NCBI GenBank assembly: GCA_013001685.1
Contig: JABDMD010000044.1
Location: forward strand, 1 to 39,701
Source of the DNA: Gammaproteobacteria bacterium
GTDB lineage: Bacteria; Pseudomonadota; Gammaproteobacteria; UBA4575
DNA length: 39,701 bases
Direction of reading: 5' to 3'
Part shown: positions 30,742 to 39,348 of the stretch, piece by piece
Numbering within the stretch: position 1 is the stretch's first letter
Layout of the letters: each line of letters starts with the position of its first letter
The notes under the pieces: generated by a model
The model's database searches: none
What the model was told of the DNA's origin: nothing
What the model saw: only the letters and a program-made list of their open reading frames with translations
Position numbers and translations under genes: made by a program

Positions 30742-31659
30742 CTATTGGCTCATATCCTGCAATAAAGTGATTTCTGTACCTTCACGCATTACTACCATCT
30801 TTACTTCGGTAGCCGTTGACAGGGCTTGCATGGCTTCTGGCCCCTTATTTGGGGCATCCAATAAAATATCGTTGATGTTAATCACAACATCGCCTGGCTG
30901 TAAGCCAAGTTGATAAAACATATCTGAATTATTGCTAGGCGTTAGTTTGTAACCTATAAATTTGCCGTCTTCATTATTCTCTGGGGCTGCATTAATAAAC
31001 TCTGTCAGACGCACAGGATTCTTCATGATCTCTTGGCGAAATTGACCAATTGTTTCAAAATTCGTTTCCGCACCAGAAGCATTAGTTTGTTGCGGCGTAG
31101 TAGCTGCTTTAGTGGTATTTACAGGTTTCTTTTGATTAAACCCTTTGGCATTAGCTCTTGGTAAACGTAAGGTTTCCATACGTATATCACGTTCTAAAAT
31201 AACTCGGTCAGAGAAGACAGCATGTAAAGTTGCACCACCTGGTACGTCATCCCCAAGTGCGTAATGCTTAATTTTATTACCGCCACTGGAAATGATTGCA
31301 TAGCCATAATCCTTGCCTCCCGCAAGCACACCTAATAGCTTCAAGTTAAGGGTAGTTTCAGGAGCGTTCTCAACTTGTTTTGTAGTAGAGGCGGGGGCTG
31401 GTTTACCCATTAGGTGTAATTGAGCAATCTTACGGTCGTGATTTACTCTTGGCTGTGGTTTCACATTGGTAGTAGCTGCTGTGGTAGGGATGGTAATCAC
31501 TTTATTTGATCCACTATCAAAAAATCCCACAATAACTTTTGCCAAGGTAATTAAGATAAGAATAGCTAATGCAATGCTAACCCAGCGGGGTAGCTTCATT
31601 TCTATTTTCGGCCATAGGTTGTTTAGTGCTGCAGCGTCCAAACTTGTTAATAAATTCAT
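30742..31659 (-). CDS. gspC: type II secretion system protein C (PDZ-containing)
   Basis: N-terminal TM, HR domain LNLKLLGVLAGGKDYGYAIISSGG…HYALGD, C-terminal PDZ GYKLTPSNNSDMFYQLGLQPGDVVININDI. Confidence 0.93.
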   Translation of the reverse strand: MNLLTSLDAAALNNLWPKIEMKLPRWVSIALAILILITLAKVIVGFFDSGSNKVITIPTTAATTNVKPQPRVNHDRKIAQLHLMGKPAPASTTKQVENAPETTLNLKLLGVLAGGKDYGYAIISSGGNKIKHYALGDDVPGGATLHAVFSDRVILERDIRMETLRLPRANAKGFNQKKPVNTTKAATTPQQTNASGAETNFETIGQFRQEIMKNPVRLTEFINAAPENNEDGKFIGYKLTPSNNSDMFYQLGLQPGDVVININDILLDAPNKGPEAMQALSTATEVKMVVMREGTEITLLQDMSQ

Positions 31660-31804
31660 GTTCCGCTGAGTGGTTGAATATATTTATATAGGTTCATTTA
31701 TAACTATCTAGTTAGTCTACTTGACAGCAAAAGCATGGTTAGCGTAACTTTCGCCGCCTCTATTAGATAAGATTTCCTTAATTTAGAGTGATATTTTCAA
31801 TTTA

Positions 31805-31880
31805 GTCCCCATCGTCTAGAGGCCTAGGACACTGCCCTTTCACGGCGGCAACAGGGGTTCGAATCCCCTTGGGGACGCCA
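31805..31880 (+). tRNA. tRNA-Glu(TTC)
   Basis: 76 nt: GTCCCCATCGTCTAGAGGCCTAGGACACTGCCCTTTCACGGCGGCAACAGGGGTTCGAATCCCCTTGGGGACGCCA; near-identical to canonical bacterial tRNA-Glu; anticodon loop CTTTCAC. Confidence 0.98.
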
Positions 31881-32407
31881 TTGAAATCAAATACTTGTGT
31901 CTTCTTCGACCCCAAACCTATTTAATTCAGGTAAATTCCTAACTCAATTCTTATATATATATGTTGCTAATATATACATTGCTAACGTAATCATAACGCA
32001 CTCATATTAAATAGAATTCACGACAGAATATATCAAAAGTTCGATCAAAGGTTACAAATATCTGGCGAAAATAAGGGGTAGGGTATAAACAAAGAACTGA
32101 AGGATAAGATCAAAGCTTTTACTAAGCGATCCGGCTTAGAAGGGCCACAACAAACCGTTTAAAATTAACCAGTACCTTGCCAAATTACTTTCATTATAAT
32201 TAACATTATCTAGTTAATTTAACTCTATAAAATATATATAAATTTTCGATATCTAAGTTCATTAATTTTACCTTACTACATCTTTAGAATGTTTCAGACC
32301 ATCCCAATGGGTGTACATCTATAGTAAATTCGTTTGCTAAAGTCTCCGAGTAAATAAGTATTTATTAATATACTTTATTCAGCTGCAAGTAATCTAGGAG
32401 AGGCGCC

Positions 32408-33013
32408 ATGCAAGAGACACTTGATATTCAAAATCTAGATCAAGAAACGTTAAACAAATGGTTTGACAAAAGACTTGAACAAAAACTAAAAGAACGCGAA
32501 GAGGCGAGAACTCCGCAATTATCTCTAATTGCCACCAAAGGCACTATGGATATGGCTTATCCACCATTTATACTAGCGTCAACTGCTGCAGCGCTGGGCT
32601 GGGAGGTATCCTGTTTCTTTACCTTTTATGGTTTAAATCTACTGAAGAAGGATCTCGATCTAGAAATCTCTCCTCTCGGTAATCCTGCTATGCCGATGAA
32701 AATGCCATTTGGACCTGATTGGTTTAAAAGTGTGGAATGGAACATTCCAAATGCATTAAGCAGCAATATTCCTGGCTTTGAAAAATTTGCTACCTCAATG
32801 ATGTCAAAAACACTCAAGAATAAAGGTGTTGCAAGTATACAAGAATTGCGAGAATTATCTGTTGAAGCGGATGTGAAACTTGTCGCTTGTCAAATGACGG
32901 TAGATTTATTTGGTTACAAGAAAGACGAATTTATTGATGATATCTCAGACTGGGTCGGAGCAGCCTCATTTTTACCTAACGCTCAACAATCCGATATCTG
33001 CTTGTTCATTTGA
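32408..33013 (+). CDS. DsrE2-like DsrE/DsrF/DrsH-family sulfur relay protein
   Basis: KLKEREEARTPQLSLIATKGTMDMAYPPFILASTAAALGWEVSCFFTFYGLNLLKK…VKLVACQMTVDLFGYKKDEFIDDI; conserved Cys in the (V/A)CQMT motif. Confidence 0.85.
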   Translation: MQETLDIQNLDQETLNKWFDKRLEQKLKEREEARTPQLSLIATKGTMDMAYPPFILASTAAALGWEVSCFFTFYGLNLLKKDLDLEISPLGNPAMPMKMPFGPDWFKSVEWNIPNALSSNIPGFEKFATSMMSKTLKNKGVASIQELRELSVEADVKLVACQMTVDLFGYKKDEFIDDISDWVGAASFLPNAQQSDICLFI

Positions 33014-33579
33014 ATAAACATAATCCATTCGCCATTGCTCTTTTTGTTGCATGCATTATTTCAGCATGTTCAAACAATAATGTTGATGAAGAATTAACTC
33101 TAAGCCGCGAGATTAGCAAAGAACTCGGCACTCAACTTAAAAGCAAGCTTGTAAGCACAATGCAATCCAGCGGGCCGGATGCTGCTATCGCAGTTTGCAA
33201 TCTTGAAGCAATCAATATCACTGCAGATATTTCAGATAAAAATAATCTAGTAGTAGGGCGCACATCTTTAAAAATACGCAATCCCGCAAATAAACCAGAT
33301 GCATGGGAAACGAAACAACTAGAATGGTTTGAATCACAACTAGCTTCTGGAGTTGATGTTAAGACTTTAGAAAAAAACGAGATCGTAAAAGAAAAGGGTA
33401 AAAAAATATTTCGTTATATGAAAGCCATTCCTATGCAAGAACCTTGCATGCTGTGTCATGGCGAAGTGATTTCAACCGCTATAAAAGAAAAAATAAACGA
33501 CTTATATCCGCAAGACCAAGCAACAGGGTATAAAGTAGGGGAGTTGCGCGGTGCATTTACCATCAAAATAGAAATGTAG
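33010..33579 (+). CDS. DUF3365/Tll0287-like haem lipoprotein (single CxxCH)
   Basis: TTG start overlapping the upstream TGA (TTGA); lipobox IISAC; GRTSLKIRNPANKPDAWE; haem motif PCMLCHGEV; GYKVGELRGAFTIK. Confidence 0.85.
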   Translation: MNKHNPFAIALFVACIISACSNNNVDEELTLSREISKELGTQLKSKLVSTMQSSGPDAAIAVCNLEAINITADISDKNNLVVGRTSLKIRNPANKPDAWETKQLEWFESQLASGVDVKTLEKNEIVKEKGKKIFRYMKAIPMQEPCMLCHGEVISTAIKEKINDLYPQDQATGYKVGELRGAFTIKIEM

Positions 33580-33592
33580 CATCCGCTTTCAT

Positions 33593-33628
33593 ACAAAAAT
33601 ATATGCCTATGTGCAAACCTATTTTTGT
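33593..33628. terminator. AT-rich inverted repeat between convergent genes, possible weak bidirectional terminator
   Basis: Perfect 9-bp inverted repeat ACAAAAATA (33593-33601) / TATTTTTGT (33620-33628) with an 18-nt spacer, overlapping the end of the convergent minus-strand ORF. Confidence 0.3.
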
Positions 33629-33981
33629 GTCAATAGTGCAAGCCGCAGCTTTTTTAATTTTTCCCACTTCTGCTGATTATATTTACCAAACATAGGTCTT
33701 TCCCAAGAGTGATAAACCACATACAACATTGTGCGCGTTTCTAAATCATTCCCTCTAAACCCTAATTCAGAAAACACTGAGCGAATATAATCCATGCGAA
33801 GTTTATTTACTTTTTTTACAGTTCGCCTTGCAACAGGGTCATGTTTAGCCCAGATACGAATTGCGAGATCGTACTTTGTAAGGTCACGTTTCCAGATCAT
33901 TTCCGCAACTTGATTGAGACGCACAGCAGGATCCATTTCAATCATAGAAAGTTCTTGAATCACAATTTCGGTATATTTCAC
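33619..33981 (-). pseudogene. TetR-family regulator remnant (ligand-binding portion only, HTH missing)
   Basis: Reading upstream of the annotated GTG in the same frame gives …QKNRNELLNELLKFWTVKYTEIVIQEL, the typical end of a TetR HTH (FKNRxELLxxLLxFW), but it is interrupted at an A7 run and no HTH core is present before the fccB terminator. Confidence 0.6.
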
Positions 33982-34105
33982 TGTCCAAAATTTGAGAAGT
34001 TCATTTAGTAATTCATTTCGGTTTTTTTGGCGTAATTCAAAATATAAGAGATTAAAATCATTATTTTATTCATACGTTCCCCCAATTATTTCTAAAACAA
34101 TAAAA

Positions 34106-34123
34106 AGGGGACAAAAGCCCCCT
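34106..34123 (-). terminator. rho-independent terminator downstream of fccB
   Basis: Minus strand reads AGGGGGCTTTTGTCCCCTTTTTA: GC stem, short loop, T-run, about 25 nt after the fccB stop. Confidence 0.8.
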
Positions 34124-34147
34124 AAATTATTATAAATAACGAAAGAC

Positions 34148-35425
34148 TTATCCAAACATTTCTGCGGTCATATTATTAAACCAACTATAGGCATACTGTA
34201 CTTCACGAGCACGCGCCTCTGCAGTGGCGTCCATTGGTGTAAGTCCACCGCCAAGTTTTTTAATTTCAGAGCGGTCTTCAGCCAGCGCATAAACTGCAAC
34301 GACTGAAATACCGTAATCTGGTGCGATTAGACTGTAACAGGCATTTGCATAAGACGCTGTGCCTGGTTCTTTACCATTTAATAAAGCCACGATAGAAGCT
34401 GCACATACTTTAGCTTGTGTGCTTGCAGCGTATCCTGATTTTGGCATGCCGGTTGCAATACTCGCATCACCAATAACATGAATGTCTTTATGTTTCTTAG
34501 ATTCAAATGTACCTAAATCAACAGGACACCATCCAGAGTCATCAGTAAGGCCAGCATCTTGCGCAATTGTTGCTGCTTTTTGCGCTGGAATGATATTCGC
34601 AACTGCAACTTTATGATCATCAAAGTCCGTACTCACCGTCATAGTTTTAGTGTCTACGGATTTTACGCCGCCACCGGTATCTGCAGCGGCAACCCATTCA
34701 ATCATTTCGCCGTAAACATCTTTGTAACCTTGCATGAACAAGTCTTGTTTAGAAAATTTGTCTTTCGCATCAAGAATCAGCAATTTAGATTTAGGCTTAT
34801 TATGTTTTAAATGATGTGCAATTTGTGCTGCGCGCTCATATGGTCCTGGAGGGCAACGGAAAGGATTTGGAGGAGCCGCTATAACCACAAGACCACCATC
34901 TTCCATTGACTCTAATTGTTTGCGAAGCAGGGCAGTTTGCGATCCTGCAATCCATGAATGCGGCATAATTTCTGCGGCTTCTTCACTATAGCCCTCAATT
35001 GATCCGTACTTCAGAGAAATACCAGGAGACATAACTAAACGGTCATATTCTAGAGTAGTTCCGCCGGCTGTCTTCACTTTATGTGCTTCTGCATCTACTT
35101 CAGTGACCATGTCTTGCACAAGCTTAATGCCATGACTTGCAAGATTATCGTAACCAAATTTAATAGTAGAAATATCGCGATCACCACCAATTACTTCATT
35201 ACTCATAAAACAAGTGTGGTGATGGGTTTTAGGTTCTACAATAGTGACTTCTACTGAAGAATCGCCTTTAGAAATATATCTAGCAGCAATTAAACCACCA
35301 ACACCACCACCAACAACCACTACGCGTTTTTTTGCCGCACTGGCTAGAAAAGGGAAACCCAAACTACCGGTAGCCAAGGCTCCACTGGTAGCTTTTAAAA
35401 AACTTCTTCGATTTAGATTGATCAT
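34148..35425 (-). CDS. fccB: flavocytochrome c sulfide dehydrogenase flavin subunit
   Basis: TAT-like signal NRRSFLKATSGALATGSLG; FAD motif VVVVGGGVGGLIAARYI; PPNPFRCPPGPYERA; conserved Cys in THHHTCFMSN and NACYSLIAPDYGISV, characteristic of FccB. Confidence 0.95.
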   Translation of the reverse strand: MINLNRRSFLKATSGALATGSLGFPFLASAAKKRVVVVGGGVGGLIAARYISKGDSSVEVTIVEPKTHHHTCFMSNEVIGGDRDISTIKFGYDNLASHGIKLVQDMVTEVDAEAHKVKTAGGTTLEYDRLVMSPGISLKYGSIEGYSEEAAEIMPHSWIAGSQTALLRKQLESMEDGGLVVIAAPPNPFRCPPGPYERAAQIAHHLKHNKPKSKLLILDAKDKFSKQDLFMQGYKDVYGEMIEWVAAADTGGGVKSVDTKTMTVSTDFDDHKVAVANIIPAQKAATIAQDAGLTDDSGWCPVDLGTFESKKHKDIHVIGDASIATGMPKSGYAASTQAKVCAASIVALLNGKEPGTASYANACYSLIAPDYGISVVAVYALAEDRSEIKKLGGGLTPMDATAEARAREVQYAYSWFNNMTAEMFG

Positions 35426-35450
35426 TTTTTAAAACTCCTGAAAGATATGG

Positions 35451-36113
35451 CTATTTTTTATTTGCGTAGAATTGAATCAGATCTCTCATCGCATCATCAC
35501 CATTCGCTGTGTGAGCTTCTTCCATCTGCTTCTTCATTTTCTTAGGCATATCTCGATCGCCACTAGCAAAATCGGCCATGGTGTACTCAAGATAAGGTAC
35601 CCATTGACCGGCTAACACGCCTGCATCATCTTCAGCCGAACTACCGCCTTCCTCATGGCACTTTTCACAATGTGTTTCATGTAACTTTGCGCCAGTTTTA
35701 GCTTGATCAGCATTAACAGATTGTTGGGCGCTTTCAAAAGGCAATTCCGCAAAGTGTTTAGCAAGAATTTTTATTTCTTCTTCAGTGTAGCCTTGAGCAA
35801 TTCGGTTCATTACCGTTGAGATTCTGGCAAAAAACTCTACGTCTTCAAAGTCTACATCTGCTTCAATAATTTCGTCAATTTTGTCTTCGTCGTTATCATA
35901 TTTGTAAGCCAGCATTGCACCAATAATATAGAGCTCAGACATGCCTGAGATAGTAGGTGTAGCAGGGCCTTGGCTGATTCCAGCTGGACCGTGGCAACCT
36001 AAACATGTATTGGCAAGCATTTCTGGGCTTGCTACGTCAGCAGTAGCGTTTGATGCGAAACTTACTCCAATTAAAAAAGTAAGTAGAATTGCAAGGATGT
36101 GATCATTGAACAT
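35451..36113 (-). CDS. fccA: dihaem cytochrome c subunit, probable FccA
   Basis: Signal peptide; two CxxCH motifs (CLGCHG, CEKCHE); immediately upstream of fccB on the same strand. Confidence 0.85.
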   Translation of the reverse strand: MFNDHILAILLTFLIGVSFASNATADVASPEMLANTCLGCHGPAGISQGPATPTISGMSELYIIGAMLAYKYDNDEDKIDEIIEADVDFEDVEFFARISTVMNRIAQGYTEEEIKILAKHFAELPFESAQQSVNADQAKTGAKLHETHCEKCHEEGGSSAEDDAGVLAGQWVPYLEYTMADFASGDRDMPKKMKKQMEEAHTANGDDAMRDLIQFYANKK

Positions 36114-36223
36114 AGAACTCCTCCTATCCTGGATCCTTATGTTGTTATTAATTACGTAAAAGCCTTATGAAAAGATAATTAACTTTTGGAAACTGTAGCA
36201 CATTGTATTAACCGTAATTAGCG

Positions 36224-36796
36224 CTATTCTATGGAAATTGGCTGATTTAAATGAGCATTATTAGCAGTATGCTCTTCTTCATCGGGTTCTTCAGGAATTT
36301 CATGCGCTACACCTTTATGGCAATCAATGCATGTTTTGTTACTACTACCTTTAGCAATTTTCTTATGTTTTTTTCGTGCTGAACGATCTTGCTCTTTTAG
36401 ATCCATCGCTGCAACGGTGTGACATGATTTACATTCTCGAGAATCTGTAGCTTTCATTCGATCCCAAACGGCATTCGCCATTTGCCATCTATGGTGTTCA
36501 AATTTTTCTTCGTTATCGATTGTTCCTCGAATTTCATGCCATACATCTTTAGCAGCACGAAGTTTTGCCACCAACTTAGGACCTGTATCATGCGGAACAT
36601 GGCAGTCTGAACAATTCGCTCTTACACCTGATACATTTGCGTAGTGAACACTCTCCATCCATTCTTCTTTTACCCATTGCATTGAGTGGCAAGAAGTACA
36701 GAACTCAGTTTCATTAGTGGCTTCTAAAGTTACGGAAGAGGCTGTGGCAAATGCAAAGCCAACTCCCAACAAGATAAGAACAGCTATTAATTTCAT
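36224..36796 (-). CDS. NapC/NirT-like membrane-anchored tetrahaem cytochrome c
   Basis: N-terminal hydrophobic anchor; four CxxCH motifs (CTSCHS, CSDCHV, CKSCHT, CIDCHK); KEEWMESVHYANVSGVRANCSDCHVPHD pattern of the NapC/NirT family. Confidence 0.88.
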   Translation of the reverse strand: MKLIAVLILLGVGFAFATASSVTLEATNETEFCTSCHSMQWVKEEWMESVHYANVSGVRANCSDCHVPHDTGPKLVAKLRAAKDVWHEIRGTIDNEEKFEHHRWQMANAVWDRMKATDSRECKSCHTVAAMDLKEQDRSARKKHKKIAKGSSNKTCIDCHKGVAHEIPEEPDEEEHTANNAHLNQPISIE

Positions 36797-37216
36797 TAAT
36801 AACTATCCGAATTATTCTGGGGCAATGAGTGAAATAGATAAAGCATGTAAATAATGATCAATTACTATAAGTGTTTATATTACATTGCATTGTGCCATTT
36901 GCGCGAAAACTTAACTAATTTATGTTCTGTTTGTGATTAAATAAGAGTTAATAAACATTAATTTTCTATTACTAAATATTATCCATATTTTGCAACAATA
37001 TATTTGCTGTAGCACAGTGCAACAATATTGCAATAATTTACTTTGAATAAATATAATAACTATATGAATAATATGATTATACTATGTTATTGAAGCTATA
37101 ATAAGTAAAATGAATTAGAATATAGTAATATAATAATATATTATCAAACGTATCTGTATAATACATACCAGATCGCTAGAAAATTAAATCTACCTCACTG
37201 TCACTCATATTAATCA

Positions 37217-38611
37217 ATGAAAACGATAATTTTTTTTGTATTTGGCTTACTAAGTTGGTTACTCCTTACTAACTATCAACTTGTGTATTCCAAAGTAACT
37301 AGTTTTACCAATCCTGTTCAGGAATCAAATTTAGTAGTGGCAAGCGTTGATACTAACGCAAGTTCTGCGCTGGAAGAATTATATGAAGACAACATTTCAG
37401 AAGAAGAACTAGGTTCTGATACTAGAAATGCAGCGCAAGATGAGGTTAGCTCGCTTGAATCTGAGTTAACTGAAAAAACAGAAAGCGTGGTAGACAAAAC
37501 ATCAGCGAATAATGCTGAATTATCCAGCAATGATGCGATTACTGAAAAATTAGATGAGAATTTAGAAACAATAGAAGGGACAACAAAGTCTGAAACTGAA
37601 TTAGAAAGTGAAACAGAAGTAGGGTCGGAAATTGAAAAAGAAATAGAGCAGCAACCAAAGGCAGAAACCAATTCTAGTAACACGCCTGCTGCAAGCCAAG
37701 CACATATGAATAATCCTTGGATGCAATTTATGCAACCAAATACGGTAATGCCTACGTTTAATCAAAACATGATGAACTCAGGAATGATGAATCCTGGCAT
37801 GTTTGTGAACCCCATGGCCATGATGACTCCAATGATGATGAGTATGATGATGGGCCCAATGATGAATCCGGCGATGATGATGAATCCAAACGCAATGATC
37901 AATCATCCAATCAATACCATGACTCATCCGCAAAATATGAATGCCATGATGATGTCAATGGACCCAAAGATGATGTTTAGTATGTTCGGTCAACCGAGCA
38001 AAGAATACCTAGAAGGCGAAGTTCCAGACCAACTCCCCGTGGTTACCATCCCTGGAATGCCAACTCAAACTTATCAAAACTGGCCAGTAAATAAATTATC
38101 ACCTGGCGTATCTCGCGAAGCAAAGAAAAATGCCTTTCAAACTGCAATGGCAATGAGCCCATTAAACATGCGCGACATGCTCGGCATCATGGCTGATAAA
38201 ATGCCGGTTGATGAAGGTGTTACATGGGATGATGCCGTAGAAGCAATGAAATTACGTGCCAACGAAGTTAATTTTAAATTTGTGGGTTCAAGCCCTTTAT
38301 GGAAACAAATTGAAGCAGAAACTGAACAACCATCTGCAAAAGTTGAGATGTTTAGATTTTGCGACGCAACAGTGGCGCGAAAAATATTAGATGTAGTGCC
38401 AGAATTTATTATCTTTCTACCATGTAAAATTGCATTATTAGAAGACGGAGAGGGCAAGCTATGGGTGATGACTATGGATTGGGACGTAAGTTGGCTGGAC
38501 TTTGCGCAAAACCCAAATAGTCATTTGTCAAAAGAAATTCGTGAAGATGCAAAACGTATTCGAGATAACTTGAGTTACATCATGGAAGGAGCAGCGACAG
38601 GTGATTTTTAA
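37217..38611 (+). CDS. exported Met/Asn/Pro-rich protein with C-terminal DUF302-like domain
   Basis: N-terminal hydrophobic signal/anchor; acidic Ser/Glu-rich linker; Met-rich block (MMNPGMFVNPMAMMTPMMMSMMMGPMMNPAMMMNPNAM…); C-terminal FKFVGSSPLWKQIEAET…KVEMFRFCDATVARKILDVVPEFIIFLPCKIALLEDGEGKLWVMTMD, which resembles DUF302. Confidence 0.8.
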   Translation: MKTIIFFVFGLLSWLLLTNYQLVYSKVTSFTNPVQESNLVVASVDTNASSALEELYEDNISEEELGSDTRNAAQDEVSSLESELTEKTESVVDKTSANNAELSSNDAITEKLDENLETIEGTTKSETELESETEVGSEIEKEIEQQPKAETNSSNTPAASQAHMNNPWMQFMQPNTVMPTFNQNMMNSGMMNPGMFVNPMAMMTPMMMSMMMGPMMNPAMMMNPNAMINHPINTMTHPQNMNAMMMSMDPKMMFSMFGQPSKEYLEGEVPDQLPVVTIPGMPTQTYQNWPVNKLSPGVSREAKKNAFQTAMAMSPLNMRDMLGIMADKMPVDEGVTWDDAVEAMKLRANEVNFKFVGSSPLWKQIEAETEQPSAKVEMFRFCDATVARKILDVVPEFIIFLPCKIALLEDGEGKLWVMTMDWDVSWLDFAQNPNSHLSKEIREDAKRIRDNLSYIMEGAATGDF

Positions 38612-38648
38612 TTTAAATAGTATTAAATAGTAATAGCGGAGAGAAATA

Positions 38649-39236
38649 GTGTTATCAAGAAATAAGATAGTTCAATTGATTGCCGTAGCAATATGCTTGT
38701 ACGTAGCTACTGCGGCAACCATCCAAGCTGAAGAGCATGCAGGCAATGAAGCTGAAAATAAATCAAATGCTAATGCATCAAATTTAAATTGGGGGCAAAT
38801 GAGTCAAGCCACGCAAAAGTCCATGGACCCCAATGTTATGAATAACTTGATGAATATGATGATGACAAGCCCAGATAAGTTGATGTCAATTGAATCATGT
38901 GCGAAATGCCATACTGATGAAGAAGTAGCACGGTATCAAAAAGACTTTGGTCCTATGATGGAAGCCATGAAACCCATGATGGGCATGATGAATCCTATGA
39001 TGGCTATGATGAATCCTATGATGGGCCCAATGATGGGCATGGCGGCTCCAATGATGAATCCAATGATGGACATGAGTGGCGCTATGATGAGCCCAATGAT
39101 GGGTATGGTGAATCCTATGATGGGTCCCATGATGAATCCTGCGGGAATGATGGATCCAAAACAATACGAGCAGTGGTTTAATCAGTGGACCGAGAGTATG
39201 AAGAATATGGCTCCACAACCACAGGCTACAAAATAA
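38649..39236 (+). CDS. exported Met-rich repeat protein with one CxxCH haem motif (GTG start)
   Basis: Signal peptide (LLSRNKIVQLIAVAICLYVATAATIQAEE); SIESCAKCHTDEE; then MMGMMNPMMAMMNPMMGPMMGMAAPMMNPMMDMSGAMMSPMMGMVNPMMGPMMNPAGMMDP. Confidence 0.8.
   Translation: MLSRNKIVQLIAVAICLYVATAATIQAEEHAGNEAENKSNANASNLNWGQMSQATQKSMDPNVMNNLMNMMMTSPDKLMSIESCAKCHTDEEVARYQKDFGPMMEAMKPMMGMMNPMMAMMNPMMGPMMGMAAPMMNPMMDMSGAMMSPMMGMVNPMMGPMMNPAGMMDPKQYEQWFNQWTESMKNMAPQPQATK
39006..39140 (+). repeat. in-frame degenerate coding repeat (units of ATGATGAATCCTATGATGGGC type)
   Basis: Repeated ATG ATG AAT CC(T/A) and ATG ATG GGC CCA triplet groups; the 21-mer ATGATGAATCCTATGATGGGC at 39006-39026 recurs exactly at 39658-39678 in the next gene. 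Confidence 0.8.
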
Positions 39237-39348
39237 TACCCATTATTGAATTTCTACAAGTTATGCATAGTTTTTATACAGGGTATAAAAATTCATTACA
39301 AAAAAATTAACTTTTAATTTAACAACCAACAACCATAGAGGCAGTTTT

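Noticed and set aside
30689-30913. Plus-strand 74-aa ORF in the gspC-gspD gap
   Set aside because: Mostly antisense to the gspC 3' end; no ribosome site or motif.
37060-37150. TA-rich run (tatagtaatataataatatattat) considered as a replication origin or microsatellite
   Set aside because: No DnaA boxes or iterons recognised; simply an AT-rich promoter region as elsewhere in this genome.
37318-37683. Minus-strand 121-aa Ser/Val-rich ORF
   Set aside because: Antisense to the acidic Ser/Glu linker of the Met-rich DUF302-like protein; no start context or recognisable family.
38895-39218. Minus-strand ORF with His-rich sequence (HHRIHHAHHWAHH…), and similar at 39376-39630 and 38936-39130
   Set aside because: Antisense artefact: ATG-rich Met codons read as CAT (His) or as Ile/Pro-rich frames on the opposite strand. 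The sense strand has signal peptides and sensible spacing.
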